From Desulfuromonas sp. CSMB_57 (GTDB taxonomy: Bacteria > Desulfobacterota > Desulfuromonadia > Desulfuromonadales > Syntrophotaleaceae): a stretch of 64,000 nt of DNA. The position numbers and the translations under genes were made by a program. This document shows, one piece after another, positions 15,349 to 23,706 of the stretch (position 1 is its first letter; each line of letters begins with the position of its first letter). The notes below the pieces were generated by a model that was not told the origin of the DNA, ran no database searches, and saw only the letters and a program-made list of their open reading frames with translations. The DNA lies in NCBI RefSeq assembly GCF_020194955.2, contig NZ_JAFCIY020000023.1:248001-312000 (forward strand). Reading direction: 5' to 3'.

Positions 15349-17841
15349 CTAATTCATTGTTGCAAGAAACTCTTTGGCAATCGAGTTATGGGGATCGATC
15401 TTCAGGAGGTGTTCATAGATTGTTGAAGCAAACCGATTTTCACCTGCTTGTTGGTAAAGTTGCCCCACTTTTAGAAGAACTACAGAATCATTTGGAAAGT
15501 GCTCCAGGTAATCGGCATAAGCATCCAGGGCCACATGGGTTTTCCCCATTATTTTGGCAAGGTCACCATATTGTTTGAAATATAGAGGAGAAAAGTTCGT
15601 CAAGCAATCCAGTGCCAAAAATGAATTATCAAGATCTTCGAGTTTTAGGGACAGGGAAGCTATTCTTTTCAAGGCATCTTCTTTGATGGAATTTGAATCG
15701 AGTTCGAGTGTTTTTTGATATTTCTCCAGTGCGGTTGCATAATCTCCTTCCAGTTCAGCCAGAAAACCGGAGGATAGAAAATAGACAGGCTTCATTTCTT
15801 CTTGCTCTAAACCTTCCATACCCTTGACAAGGCCTGATAAGGTGTCGTTGTCACGATGATTAAAGAGCGATCGAATACGATGATGGGCAATTTCGGGACT
15901 GCTGCCGGCTTTTGAGCCTGCGGCAAGATATTCTGCCTTTTCGGTCAAGCTTTTCCGGAACCTGGACTCCAAATCCTTGATACGCAGTGAAATTTCATCT
16001 GATTCATTTGGCAACTCCTTCCCGCAGCGATTTTTCCAGATCAGGATGCGACCGATTTCACCACCTTTTTCCCAAGCCTTGAAGAGGGAACTTGGTACTG
16101 AATCAGGATTCTCTTCGGCTAACCGTAGTTGTAGTCGATGAGTTGCCAAAGTCAAATACTGCAGCATTGTTTCAGCACTTTCTTCATAAGCCTTATAATA
16201 TATTCGGCCGGTTTCTTCTATTTGACGGTCGTTCCATTCCTTGTCCTGATCGGGGCGTGCAATTTTGATGAAATGCTGCAATCCGACTTTTTTCAAAACA
16301 GTAGCGTAGTTGATAAACGAAGGATGTTGCAGAGTGTCTTCTATCTTTTCCATGGCGTACTTATATTTAAAATCAGATTTTATTCCTTTTCGGCCGAACA
16401 GGCCATCATTGAACTTGAGCCCACTTTGAGCCAATTTTTTGATTTTTTTAACCGCCTTTTCTGCAATATTCAGTTTTTCAAGGGTATTTTTATAGTAAGC
16501 AATACGAGTTTGGCAATCTTCATAGGGTAAAGCTTGGGTAATTATTTCCCATGCAGGTTGTTCTAAGGGGGACCAGCTCAGGTTGTCTAATGATAGATGC
16601 TCGACATTCTGAATGATTGCTGCTGTTGGAGCAGGGTTGATGGTTCTGCAACCCTTTTCCAAAGCCATTGTTGCCAGGTGGGCAAAGGATGTAACCGCTT
16701 CAGCCATGGCCCGGGTCGTAAATGCTTTTTGCCCCAGATTGGTTTCGACTTGAGTGTCATAGAGGGCGAACTGAGGGCCAGCCTGTCGCTCATAACTGCC
16801 GAGCGCGTGGGAGTCCCCCTGCGGGCTGAAACAAAGATCCACGCCGCCAAGAATGATTTGCGAAAAGCCCATTTCCACAGCAACCGCAAAAGCGGTATTG
16901 GTTACCGTGGGTCCGGGAGTGTCCAGATAAATCTCGTCGGCATCATCCGGCCAAGGCCAGCGGGGCCCGACAAAAACCGAAGGCCCCTGCCATTGGCTCA
17001 GTAATCTCGGAACGACATGGTAGCTGTTGACGAACAAGGTTCGTTCGCCCCCAAAGAGCATTTCCTTACTGACCTCATAGCTGGCTTCCTGGGGATCGAT
17101 GGAAAAAAAAATGTCCGGGATTAAACCGACATCTTTCAGGCGCCTCGCGATGCGGGAGACGGCAAGCACGACCAGTTGCGAGCGGTGTTCCTGAACCCAG
17201 GGAAGAATATGGTCCAATGAAGGTCCCCCCGCCAGCAGTACTGCAGTTTTTCCCGCGAAAAGATCAATCAGACAGGACGCCGAGTGGCGGTTGTCTGCGA
17301 GGTTTTCCAGTTGGCGGGCGATGAAGGCATCGTTCCCTAGCTGGATCTTGATTTGCCAGGCAAAGGCTTCAATGAAATCCCTGGCCGCAAAGTGCAACTC
17401 GGCATATTCGGGCAGAAAGGCGTCCAGCGCGGCAAAGGATTTCCAGATGTTGATCTTTTCCGTGTAAAGATAGTTGGCAAACTCGAACTTCTTGGCGATG
17501 GCCGGCAATTCGTCAACAGTTACGCAGGCGACGCGCTCGTGAGATGCGTCGAGCAGTCCTTCCTGCCTTAGCCGTTCCAAGGTTTTCGGCAGTTCGACTA
17601 TGACATAACGGGATGTCGGAGAAATGCCGATCCGGTGGAGGTATTGGAGGAGCAGACCTGAATCCATGCCGACCAGGATATGCAGGGTGTTTTCCTGGAA
17701 GATGCCATCGCCATACTGTTTCTTGTACAGGGTGTGGGCGTCCGTTTGCCGGAACGTGTAGCGATTGATGGAAAAAAGGTAACGATCGCCGAATTCGTTG
17801 CTGACGATGGGACCAAGATCGTTGGGCGCGATGGATTCCAC
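15349..17841 (-). CDS. Maf-type flagellin glycosyltransferase (DUF115/MptE-like) with C-terminal TPR
   Basis: About 830 residues. The middle contains the Maf/DUF115 core: GKTAVLLAGGPSLDHILPWV, FFSIDPQEASYEVS and QIILGGVDLCFSPQGDSHALG. The last 170 residues look like tetratricopeptide repeats (YATALEKYQKTLELDSNSI). Maf proteins transfer nonulosonic acids such as pseudaminic acid to flagellin. I place the start at GTG 17841, five bases after AAAGAGG; the frame remains open upstream into the two preceding genes but reads as non-coding there. The 3' half is noticeably more AT-rich than the 5' half, suggesting mosaic origin. Confidence 0.88.
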   Translation of the reverse strand: MESIAPNDLGPIVSNEFGDRYLFSINRYTFRQTDAHTLYKKQYGDGIFQENTLHILVGMDSGLLLQYLHRIGISPTSRYVIVELPKTLERLRQEGLLDASHERVACVTVDELPAIAKKFEFANYLYTEKINIWKSFAALDAFLPEYAELHFAARDFIEAFAWQIKIQLGNDAFIARQLENLADNRHSASCLIDLFAGKTAVLLAGGPSLDHILPWVQEHRSQLVVLAVSRIARRLKDVGLIPDIFFSIDPQEASYEVSKEMLFGGERTLFVNSYHVVPRLLSQWQGPSVFVGPRWPWPDDADEIYLDTPGPTVTNTAFAVAVEMGFSQIILGGVDLCFSPQGDSHALGSYERQAGPQFALYDTQVETNLGQKAFTTRAMAEAVTSFAHLATMALEKGCRTINPAPTAAIIQNVEHLSLDNLSWSPLEQPAWEIITQALPYEDCQTRIAYYKNTLEKLNIAEKAVKKIKKLAQSGLKFNDGLFGRKGIKSDFKYKYAMEKIEDTLQHPSFINYATVLKKVGLQHFIKIARPDQDKEWNDRQIEETGRIYYKAYEESAETMLQYLTLATHRLQLRLAEENPDSVPSSLFKAWEKGGEIGRILIWKNRCGKELPNESDEISLRIKDLESRFRKSLTEKAEYLAAGSKAGSSPEIAHHRIRSLFNHRDNDTLSGLVKGMEGLEQEEMKPVYFLSSGFLAELEGDYATALEKYQKTLELDSNSIKEDALKRIASLSLKLEDLDNSFLALDCLTNFSPLYFKQYGDLAKIMGKTHVALDAYADYLEHFPNDSVVLLKVGQLYQQAGENRFASTIYEHLLKIDPHNSIAKEFLATMN

Positions 17842-17852
17842 GGTAACCTCTT

Positions 17853-18140
17853 TTACTGAGTGGTTTCGGCGAGGAGTTGAAGGATTCGCAATTGTGGTAG
17901 CAATTCGTATTCCAACAGGTCGGCCAAACCGATGACATCCTGGCGGGATTGAGCCGCAAGGATCTTCTGCAGCAGGGCGGTGAAGCCGGCTTGATGACCA
18001 GGCGGAATGTCCGCCAGTTTCCGGGCGAGAATTTCGTACTGCTGCGCAAGGCGTTCGTTGCCTTCGGCCTCCAATCCCATTCGCAAGGCATCGGCGATGG
18101 CGACCAGCCCTGACGCCGTGAGTGTCAAATTTCCGTCCAT
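17853..18140 (-). CDS. small helical protein between two maf genes
   Basis: This 95-residue ORF starts at an ATG inside the end of the upstream maf gene (16-base overlap) and stops 11 bases before the GTG of the next maf gene. The sequence is almost entirely amphipathic helix (IADALRMGLEAEGNERLAQQ, GLADLLEYELLPQLRILQLL). It has no cysteines and no signal peptide. I do not recognise a family. Tight packing between two glycosylation genes and good coding character suggest a real gene, perhaps a chaperone-like partner of Maf, which is speculation. Confidence 0.7.
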   Translation of the reverse strand: MDGNLTLTASGLVAIADALRMGLEAEGNERLAQQYEILARKLADIPPGHQAGFTALLQKILAAQSRQDVIGLADLLEYELLPQLRILQLLAETTQ

Positions 18141-19450
18141 GGCGGATCCTCAAGCAGGGGCGCATGGCGGATGGCCGCGCCGCGACTGCCGGCATTGCGA
18201 AATTGAATGCCGGTTTTCCCGGCGATGAATTCCTCCAGGTCCCGCAGATAGGCGCGCAGATTGGGCAGGGTCGGAAGGCGTTCACCGTGACCGTTCAGGA
18301 CCCAATGACTGCCCTGTGCCGGGCGGGCCTGGCTGCAGCCGGCGACATGGCTCTGGCCGCCGGGGAAGGAGAAGTCGGCGCCGGCGAAAAGAACTCGCTC
18401 CACCCCCAGTCGGGTGGCCAGATCCGTGGCCGGATGGATGACGCTGCCGGATGAGAACAGCCGCTCTTTGGGGTGTCGGACCGCCAGTTCCGAATATATG
18501 GGGGCATCGGAATAGGCGGCATGGCGTTGGCCCGGCCAGTATTTCAGGAGTTCCGGTTGCACGACGGGGAAATAGACCAGGGCACTGCGGCGCAACAGGG
18601 TCAGATCCAAATCCTTGAAAAACAGGTCGAAAATATCGGCATGCCCGTCGATGCCGACCACCACGTCCGGGATGATGCCGGCGGCCAGCAGGGGACGGAC
18701 CGCGGCGTCGACGGCGATGAGCGGTCCCGGTTTGCTGTCTCTCAGCCAGCCGTAATGGTCGCTGAGGGTCGGACCGGCACCGGCGACCACCGCCGTCCGA
18801 CCCGGGAAGGTACCGCACAGGGCCTCGATGGACGGGTCTTGCGCCACATAAGCGGCATTGTCCGTCAGACGTTGCCGCAGGTGCGGATTGTCCGGTTGAT
18901 GGCGTTTGCGAATAAAGGGGGTGGCCAGATCCAGGCAGATCAGGTCGCGCAGTCGGCTGGCAGCATCGTCGGCCAGGTGCAGGCAGGCGGGCAGGGCGGC
19001 ATAGGGTTGCTGCAGGGTATCGTCGGGTCCGGCAACCACCAGGCTGACGCGCGGATCGTCCAGCCAGTCGCGATGGTCGAAAAAGTACAGGCTCAGGGCA
19101 GCCACGCCGGGGTTGAACAGCACGACCTGCAAATCCCGGAGTTCCGGGCGTTGCAACAGCAACCGGGGCACGTCCCCCAAGGCCATGCCGTAGACCCGGG
19201 CGCTGCGGCTTCCGGCGGGTATCCGCGTGGCCTGCAGCGTCGCCTCCTTGTCGCGATCATGGGCGCTGGTCAGTTGGATGCCCTCAATCACCAGGGTCGG
19301 ACACGGCTTCTCCAGCCACGCAAACTCCGGCAGGTTGCCGATGGCCGCTTCGACGGCGGCGGCCACGCGCGGCCAACGGCGGGCGAGGGAGGCATAGTTG
19401 GCTGCCAGGTAATCGGTGGTCGGCGCGGACCCGGGTGCCGTCGGCGGCAT
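18125..19450 (-). CDS. Maf-type flagellin glycosyltransferase (DUF115/MptE-like)
   Basis: About 441 residues with the complete DUF115 signature: GRTAVVAGAGPTLSDHYGWL, LIAVDAAVRPLLAAGIIPD, VVGIDGHAD and VERVLFAGADFSFPGGQSHVAG. Its length is close to a single-domain Maf. ATG 19450 is preferred to ATG 19459 because GAGGGG directly abuts the latter, leaving no spacing. It follows fliW by 13 bases and is probably cotranscribed from the flgM promoter. Two Maf copies beside a nonulosonate operon suggest glycosylation of more than one flagellin or with more than one sugar, which is inference. Confidence 0.88.
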   Translation of the reverse strand: MPPTAPGSAPTTDYLAANYASLARRWPRVAAAVEAAIGNLPEFAWLEKPCPTLVIEGIQLTSAHDRDKEATLQATRIPAGSRSARVYGMALGDVPRLLLQRPELRDLQVVLFNPGVAALSLYFFDHRDWLDDPRVSLVVAGPDDTLQQPYAALPACLHLADDAASRLRDLICLDLATPFIRKRHQPDNPHLRQRLTDNAAYVAQDPSIEALCGTFPGRTAVVAGAGPTLSDHYGWLRDSKPGPLIAVDAAVRPLLAAGIIPDVVVGIDGHADIFDLFFKDLDLTLLRRSALVYFPVVQPELLKYWPGQRHAAYSDAPIYSELAVRHPKERLFSSGSVIHPATDLATRLGVERVLFAGADFSFPGGQSHVAGCSQARPAQGSHWVLNGHGERLPTLPNLRAYLRDLEEFIAGKTGIQFRNAGSRGAAIRHAPLLEDPPWTEI

Positions 19451-19463
19451 CGTCAACATCCCC

Positions 19464-19886
19464 TCACGCCGGCAGCGGCTGCCGGGTCTGCCACGGACTG
19501 TTTTCCAGCACCACCTGGATGGCGCGGTTGGTGGCCGGGGCGAACAGGATGGGCGCCATGAGATTCAGGGTCACCTTGTGATCGGGGGGCACGGTGACCA
19601 CGGCCAGGGAGTGGACCTCGTCGCCGTCGGCGATATCCAATTTGGCCCGCTCGCGGCGATCCGGCAGCACCCGGTAATCGAGGAAGAAGTTGGTCGGATC
19701 CGTGAGGACGAAGGCGATGTCCGGGTCGTCGACGCTCTGGATCCAGAACAACGGCCCCTGCTTCTGGTTGGGCATGACGATGAAGTCCCGCAGGTTTTCA
19801 AAGCCGATGAGCCCTTCCGGAAAGTGCAGGGTGTTGGCCGGGTCATATTCGATGTCGCCAAAGCGGCTTTTGATGATGCGCTTCAC
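19464..19886 (-). CDS. fliW: flagellar assembly factor FliW
   Basis: About 140 residues with the FliW pattern: [29 protein letters not shown], then [14 protein letters not shown] and [20 protein letters not shown]. FliW binds flagellin, and when flagellin is exported it instead binds and antagonises CsrA. The start is GTG, overlapping the csrA stop as GTGA and preceded by AAAAGGAGC. An upstream ATG at 19943 would run far into csrA and is rejected. Direct coupling to csrA is the expected arrangement for this partner-switch pair. Confidence 0.95.
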   Translation of the reverse strand: MKRIIKSRFGDIEYDPANTLHFPEGLIGFENLRDFIVMPNQKQGPLFWIQSVDDPDIAFVLTDPTNFFLDYRVLPDRRERAKLDIADGDEVHSLAVVTVPPDHKVTLNLMAPILFAPATNRAIQVVLENSPWQTRQPLPA

Positions 19887-20122
19887 GGTTGCTCCTTTTT
19901 CGCCATGGCATGGGTCAAAATGTCCAGATCGGCAAGGTTCCACTGGCTGGCCTCCCGGTTTTCGCTGCAGATGCGTTGATAGATTTCCTGGCGGAAGATC
20001 TTCTTGTCGTTCGGCGCGTCGATGCCGATACGAATGCCGCCGCCCTTGACTTCGATGATGGTGATGGTGATGTCGTCCCCGATGACGATGCCTTCACCGG
20101 GTTTTCTGGTCAGAACCAGCAT
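19883..20122 (-). CDS. csrA: carbon storage regulator CsrA
   Basis: 79 residues starting [20 protein letters not shown], with the RNA-binding [11 protein letters not shown] core and a C-terminal extension of about 20 residues beyond the E. coli form, as in many flagellar-linked CsrA proteins. It represses flagellin translation by binding GGA motifs and is antagonised by FliW. It follows flgL after an 80-base gap. Its own Shine-Dalgarno AGGGAGGGC contains a GGA, so self-regulation is possible but unproven. Confidence 0.96.
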   Translation of the reverse strand: MLVLTRKPGEGIVIGDDITITIIEVKGGGIRIGIDAPNDKKIFRQEIYQRICSENREASQWNLADLDILTHAMAKKEQP

Positions 20123-20203
20123 GGCGCCCTCCCTGGCAGATGAAACGCTGGTATGGGGATATTCTTGATGGCGGTTAAAAACCGAGGTCCGGAACGTCTC
20201 CCC

Positions 20204-21094
20204 TTACAGGTAGTCGAGAATGGAAAGTTGACTGATTTTGCCCGTGACGCTGAGGGCGGCCGTAAAGGCCTGCTCCTGCTGCGCCAGTTGGGAATAGGTT
20301 TCGATGAGATCGGCGTCTCGGTAATTGGACAGCAGTGCCGTCATGTCGTCCTTGTAATCCGCCATGCGGTCGCCGGCCCGTTCCACCCGCTGCGCCAGGG
20401 TGCCCATCAGACTGCGCTGGCTGCGGACCTGGTCGGCGGCCTGGTCGAGACGGTCGAGTTGGTTGCTCAGGGCGCTCGCATCGCCGGCGGTGATGTTCTG
20501 CTCCAGTTCCGCCAGCACGGCAAGCAGATTGACGCCGCCGCCCGCGCCTTGAAACAGTTCGGCGCCGGTCAGGTTGGTGCGGACCTTTTCCCCGGGCCCG
20601 ATCTCCATCTCGATGATGCCGTCGTCGCCGGCATAGGTCAGCGGGTCGTCGGCATCCGGAAAGGGCTTGCTGCCCTGGGCATAACCGGCGAACAGGTACT
20701 TGCCGTCCTCCTGGGCATTGGCCAGATGGTACACCTCCTCGCGCAGCAACTGAATCTGTTGGGCGTAGCTGGCGCGGTCGGATTCGCTGGCCGAACCGTT
20801 GCCGGCGGCGATGGCAATCTCCTTGGCCTGGACCATGAGATTTTCCAGTTGCTCCATGCGGCTGTCTAGATTGTCCATGCGCCCCAGGGTGGTGCTGATG
20901 GTGGACTGGTAGCGCCCGGCGGCGCGCAGGCGATCCTGGGTCTGCAGCATGGGCGCGATGGCCGCCGGGTCGTCCGAGGGGCGGTTGATCCTGCGGCCGC
21001 TGGCCGCCATCAGGCGCAGATCCTGGAGTCGCACGCCGGAGCGGTTCAGGTTGGCCTGCAGGGAGCGGTAGGTGGCGGTCAGGGTGGTTCGCAT
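20204..21094 (-). CDS. flgL: flagellar hook-associated protein 3
   Basis: 296 residues with flagellin-like N-terminus (TYRSLQANLNRSGVRLQDL, GRRINRPSDDPAA) and a C-terminal helical region ending AFTAALSVTGKISQLSILDYL. FlgL is the second hook-filament junction protein and is exported without a signal peptide. It begins three bases after flgK, so coexpression is certain. The size matches short FlgL proteins of related bacteria. Confidence 0.95.
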   Translation of the reverse strand: MRTTLTATYRSLQANLNRSGVRLQDLRLMAASGRRINRPSDDPAAIAPMLQTQDRLRAAGRYQSTISTTLGRMDNLDSRMEQLENLMVQAKEIAIAAGNGSASESDRASYAQQIQLLREEVYHLANAQEDGKYLFAGYAQGSKPFPDADDPLTYAGDDGIIEMEIGPGEKVRTNLTGAELFQGAGGGVNLLAVLAELEQNITAGDASALSNQLDRLDQAADQVRSQRSLMGTLAQRVERAGDRMADYKDDMTALLSNYRDADLIETYSQLAQQEQAFTAALSVTGKISQLSILDYL

Positions 21095-21097
21095 GGC

Positions 21098-22477
21098 TTA
21101 CCTCTTGATGGACAGCACCGTTTCCATCATTTCGTCCACGGTGGTCAAAAGTTTGGCCGAGGCTTCGAAGCCGCGCTGAAACTGGATCAGGTTGATCATC
21201 TCTTCTTCCAGGGAGACGCCGACCTTGCTGTCGCGCAGGTTCTGCAGCTGCACCAGGGTATCTTCCAGGCCGGTCTGGGAGAGCCGGTTCTGGGCGCCGG
21301 CCAGGCCGACCCGCGAGGCCAGGTTGCCGTAGAAGGTGGTAAAGGTGTCCGTGCCTCCCAGTACCTTGCTTTCCGCCAGGGCGGCCATGGCCAGAGCGTT
21401 GCGGTTGTCGCCCTCGCCGGCGTTCTGACCGGCGGCCAGCTGCCGGCTGTCGGTAATGGCGACGCCGATGCCGGCCGCCGCACCGGAAGCATTGGTCAGG
21501 TTCCGGAAAAACAGCACGCCCGTGGAGCCGTCCTGGCCGGTACCGGCGGCATGCAGAGCGTTGACCTCTGTGACCAGGGCATGGGCCAGTTGGTCGAGCT
21601 GCCCCTGAACCTGGGGAATCAGTTCGTCCCGCAGGGACAGCAGGCCCTTGAATTCGCCCCCCAGACTGTTGCCGTCCAGGGGTCGAGTGGTGCTGCCGAG
21701 ATTGACGGCGAAGGTCATCTTGTCGCCATCCTGGCCGGCTTCGAGGGACATGGCCCGATTGCCTTCCACCAGTGGCAGGCCGTTGCCCAGTTGCACGGAA
21801 ACGGTACCGTTGCTGTTCTCGTAGGCCTGGACGCCGAGGGTATAGGACAGTTCCTGCAGCAGCAGATCCCGTTGATCGCGGTCGCTGTTGGCACTCACGC
21901 CGGTCGCTTCGACGGTGCTGATGCGCTGGTTGAAGTCGGCGACTTGCTGCAGCTTGAGGTTGATGTCGCCGAGTTTGGCAGCCAGGGTGTCATCGATCTG
22001 GCTGCCGAGGCGCTGCAGATCCTTCTGGGCGGTTTGGAAACCGTCGGCCACCAGGGCGCCCTGCTGCAAAACGGCATTGCGTTCCACAGAGCCGCCGGGA
22101 TTGGCCGACAATTGCTGCCAGGCATCGAAAAACTCGTTGATGCGGCCGCTCAGACTATTGTCGCCGATATCGAAGATGCGTTCCAGCTCAGTCAGATGGG
22201 AGGTCTTGGCGGCCTGCTCGCCCAGGGCGGCGTTCTTGTCCCGCAACTGGCGGGTCAAAAACACGTCCTGCTCGCGCTGTACGGAACTGACCGTGACCCC
22301 TTGGCCGACCAGAAAGCCGCGCATGTTCAGGGCCGGTACCGTAGCCAGGTTGGCGACCTGGCGGGAGTAGCCGGGGGTGTTGACGTTGGCGATGTTGTTG
22401 CCCGCCACCTCGATGAGCTTCTGATGGGTGGCGAGACTGCTTTTGCCCAGGTTGAGGGCGCTGGAGAGCCCGCTCAT
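21098..22477 (-). CDS. flgK: flagellar hook-associated protein 1
   Basis: 459 residues from ATG 22477, which is preceded by GGGAGGATCTGAT and lies one base past the flgN stop. The N-terminus SGLSSALNLGKSSLATHQKLIEVAGNNIANVNTPGYSRQ carries the rod/hook helix shared by axial proteins. The C-terminus EEMINLIQFQRGFEASAKLL is diagnostic. FlgK is the first junction protein between hook and filament. The longer frame upstream of 22477 overlaps flgN and is not used. Confidence 0.96.
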   Translation of the reverse strand: MSGLSSALNLGKSSLATHQKLIEVAGNNIANVNTPGYSRQVANLATVPALNMRGFLVGQGVTVSSVQREQDVFLTRQLRDKNAALGEQAAKTSHLTELERIFDIGDNSLSGRINEFFDAWQQLSANPGGSVERNAVLQQGALVADGFQTAQKDLQRLGSQIDDTLAAKLGDINLKLQQVADFNQRISTVEATGVSANSDRDQRDLLLQELSYTLGVQAYENSNGTVSVQLGNGLPLVEGNRAMSLEAGQDGDKMTFAVNLGSTTRPLDGNSLGGEFKGLLSLRDELIPQVQGQLDQLAHALVTEVNALHAAGTGQDGSTGVLFFRNLTNASGAAAGIGVAITDSRQLAAGQNAGEGDNRNALAMAALAESKVLGGTDTFTTFYGNLASRVGLAGAQNRLSQTGLEDTLVQLQNLRDSKVGVSLEEEMINLIQFQRGFEASAKLLTTVDEMMETVLSIKR

Positions 22478-22478
22478 A

Positions 22479-22838
22479 TCAGATCCTCCCGGACAGCAGC
22501 AAACCGGGATTGTCGGCGCGCACCGGCACGGCACCGCAGCCATAGGCAGGCGGCGCGGCCTGCTGGCGGAAAAATCCCATCAGCTCCCGCAGCCAGTTCA
22601 GGGCGGCCCAGAACAGATAGGCGTTACGGCGGTTTTCCTCGCGCACCGTCGTGGCCAGTTGCCGCACCTCGCCATCCAGTTCGTCGGGCTCGGCCAACTC
22701 GATCCGCTGCAGCAATTGTTCCTTGACCTCGGCGACGGCCAGCATCTCGGTGACGCGCAGCGCTTTGGCGTGCTCGCGCTCCTCGAGGATCAGCTCATGC
22801 AGCTGCTGCAGTTGCCGGGTCAGGGCCGAGGCGTTCAT
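22479..22838 (-). CDS. flgN: flagellar export chaperone FlgN
   Basis: A 119-residue, highly helical acidic protein (LTRQLQQLHELILEEREHAKAL, VTEMLAVAEVKEQLLQRIEL) of the FlgN family, the export chaperone for FlgK and FlgL. Its ATG overlaps the flgM stop by one base (TGATG), and flgK follows directly. Position between flgM and flgK is typical and supports the call more than the weakly conserved sequence. Confidence 0.9.
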   Translation of the reverse strand: MNASALTRQLQQLHELILEEREHAKALRVTEMLAVAEVKEQLLQRIELAEPDELDGEVRQLATTVREENRRNAYLFWAALNWLRELMGFFRQQAAPPAYGCGAVPVRADNPGLLLSGRI

Positions 22839-23128
22839 CAGCTTTGACTTTCAGCCAGGAATTTGAGCAGACTGGCGGCGACTTTGTTGGCATCGGGCTT
22901 ATAACTGCCTTCGGCAATCTGCTCTTTGAGGGATTGCAGTTTTTCCGAGCGCCGGCTTTCCTGGGTCGGCGCCGCTTCGCGGGCGCGCAGGGTCTCGTTG
23001 ATGACCGAGGAGAACTGCACCCGGTCGGTGCTCTGGCTCTCCGTCTGCGAACTGCCCTGGGCCTTCTTGCCGTGTTTGATCTGCTGGATGGGGCCCAAGC
23101 CGTTATTGCCGTAAATTTTAATCGTCAT
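22838..23128 (-). CDS. flgM: anti-sigma-28 factor FlgM
   Basis: 96 residues with the FlgM pattern: MTIKIYGNNGLGPIQQIKHGKK at the disordered N-terminus, DRVQFSSV in the middle and the sigma-binding helices LKEQIAEGSYKPDANKVAASLL at the C-terminus. FlgM holds FliA inactive until it is exported through the completed hook. A sigma-28 promoter about 100 bases upstream would place flgM under control of the factor it inhibits, the usual feedback loop. Confidence 0.95.
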   Translation of the reverse strand: MTIKIYGNNGLGPIQQIKHGKKAQGSSQTESQSTDRVQFSSVINETLRAREAAPTQESRRSEKLQSLKEQIAEGSYKPDANKVAASLLKFLAESQS

Positions 23129-23223
23129 GTTCGTCCCCTGCGGTTTGAACTTCCATGTTCAGCTGCCATCTGCCGGGGCAGCGAAGGGCGAATCCTTACG
23201 GAAGAAATTCCCCCTTAGGCACC

Positions 23224-23251
23224 ATATCGGCGGGTATGCCGGGAAAGTTTA
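23224..23251 (-). promoter_or_regulatory. sigma-28 (FliA) promoter for flgM-flgN-flgK-flgL-csrA-fliW
   Basis: On the minus strand TAAACTTT is separated by 12 bases from GCCGATAT, matching the enterobacterial sigma-28 consensus TAAAGTTT-N11-GCCGATAA at 7 of 8 and 7 of 8 positions. It lies about 96 bases upstream of the flgM ATG. fliA itself is in this window. The spacer is one base longer than the textbook value. Confidence 0.8.
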
Positions 23252-23338
23252 GAAGTTTTTTGGATGGGCTGTCCAGAGATAATATCCCGGCAGGCTGCAC
23301 GGCGAGCGGCGCCAATGCGGTATCTGATCAAGCTGCGA

Positions 23339-23683
23339 TTATTTATCCTTTGGGGAGTCGGCGGGCGGCAGGGTGGCCGGTTGCGGCGCCGTCGCGCCGA
23401 GGTGGCGCCGGAAGGTTTCGTAAAGACGGTCGCCGATGCCGATGCCCTGGGTGCGGGCCATCTGCAGTGCCACTTCCTGGTCCATCAGATCCTGCATCAT
23501 CTCGCGGCCGCTGTCGGTGCCCAGCAGACCGTCCTGGGGCACGCTGGCGCGCATCTCCTTGAGAAGGCTTTTGAGCATGATGGCTTCAAAATCCTGACAG
23601 GCTTTTTGCAGCCGCTCCTTTTCGGTGTTGCGTTCGCTGGCAGCGGGGGCGGTGGTAAGGGTGGGTCGGATAGGGGAGTTCAT
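23339..23683 (-). CDS. flgJ: rod-binding protein FlgJ, single-domain form
   Basis: 114 residues corresponding only to the N-terminal rod-binding domain of FlgJ: QDFEAIMLKSLLKEMR, GLLGTDSGREMMQDLMDQEVALQMARTQGIGIGD. The C-terminal peptidoglycan hydrolase domain of enterobacterial FlgJ is absent, as in many bacteria where a separate hydrolase cuts the wall. It is the last gene of the stator/export/ring operon, 23 bases after flgI. Confidence 0.93.
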   Translation of the reverse strand: MNSPIRPTLTTAPAASERNTEKERLQKACQDFEAIMLKSLLKEMRASVPQDGLLGTDSGREMMQDLMDQEVALQMARTQGIGIGDRLYETFRRHLGATAPQPATLPPADSPKDK

Positions 23684-23706
23684 GGCATTTCCTTGTAAAA
23701 AGCTTT

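Noticed and set aside
15288-15578. Plus-strand ORF overlapping the 3' end of the Maf gene
   Set aside because: Antisense to TPR coding sequence, AT-rich, no supporting features.
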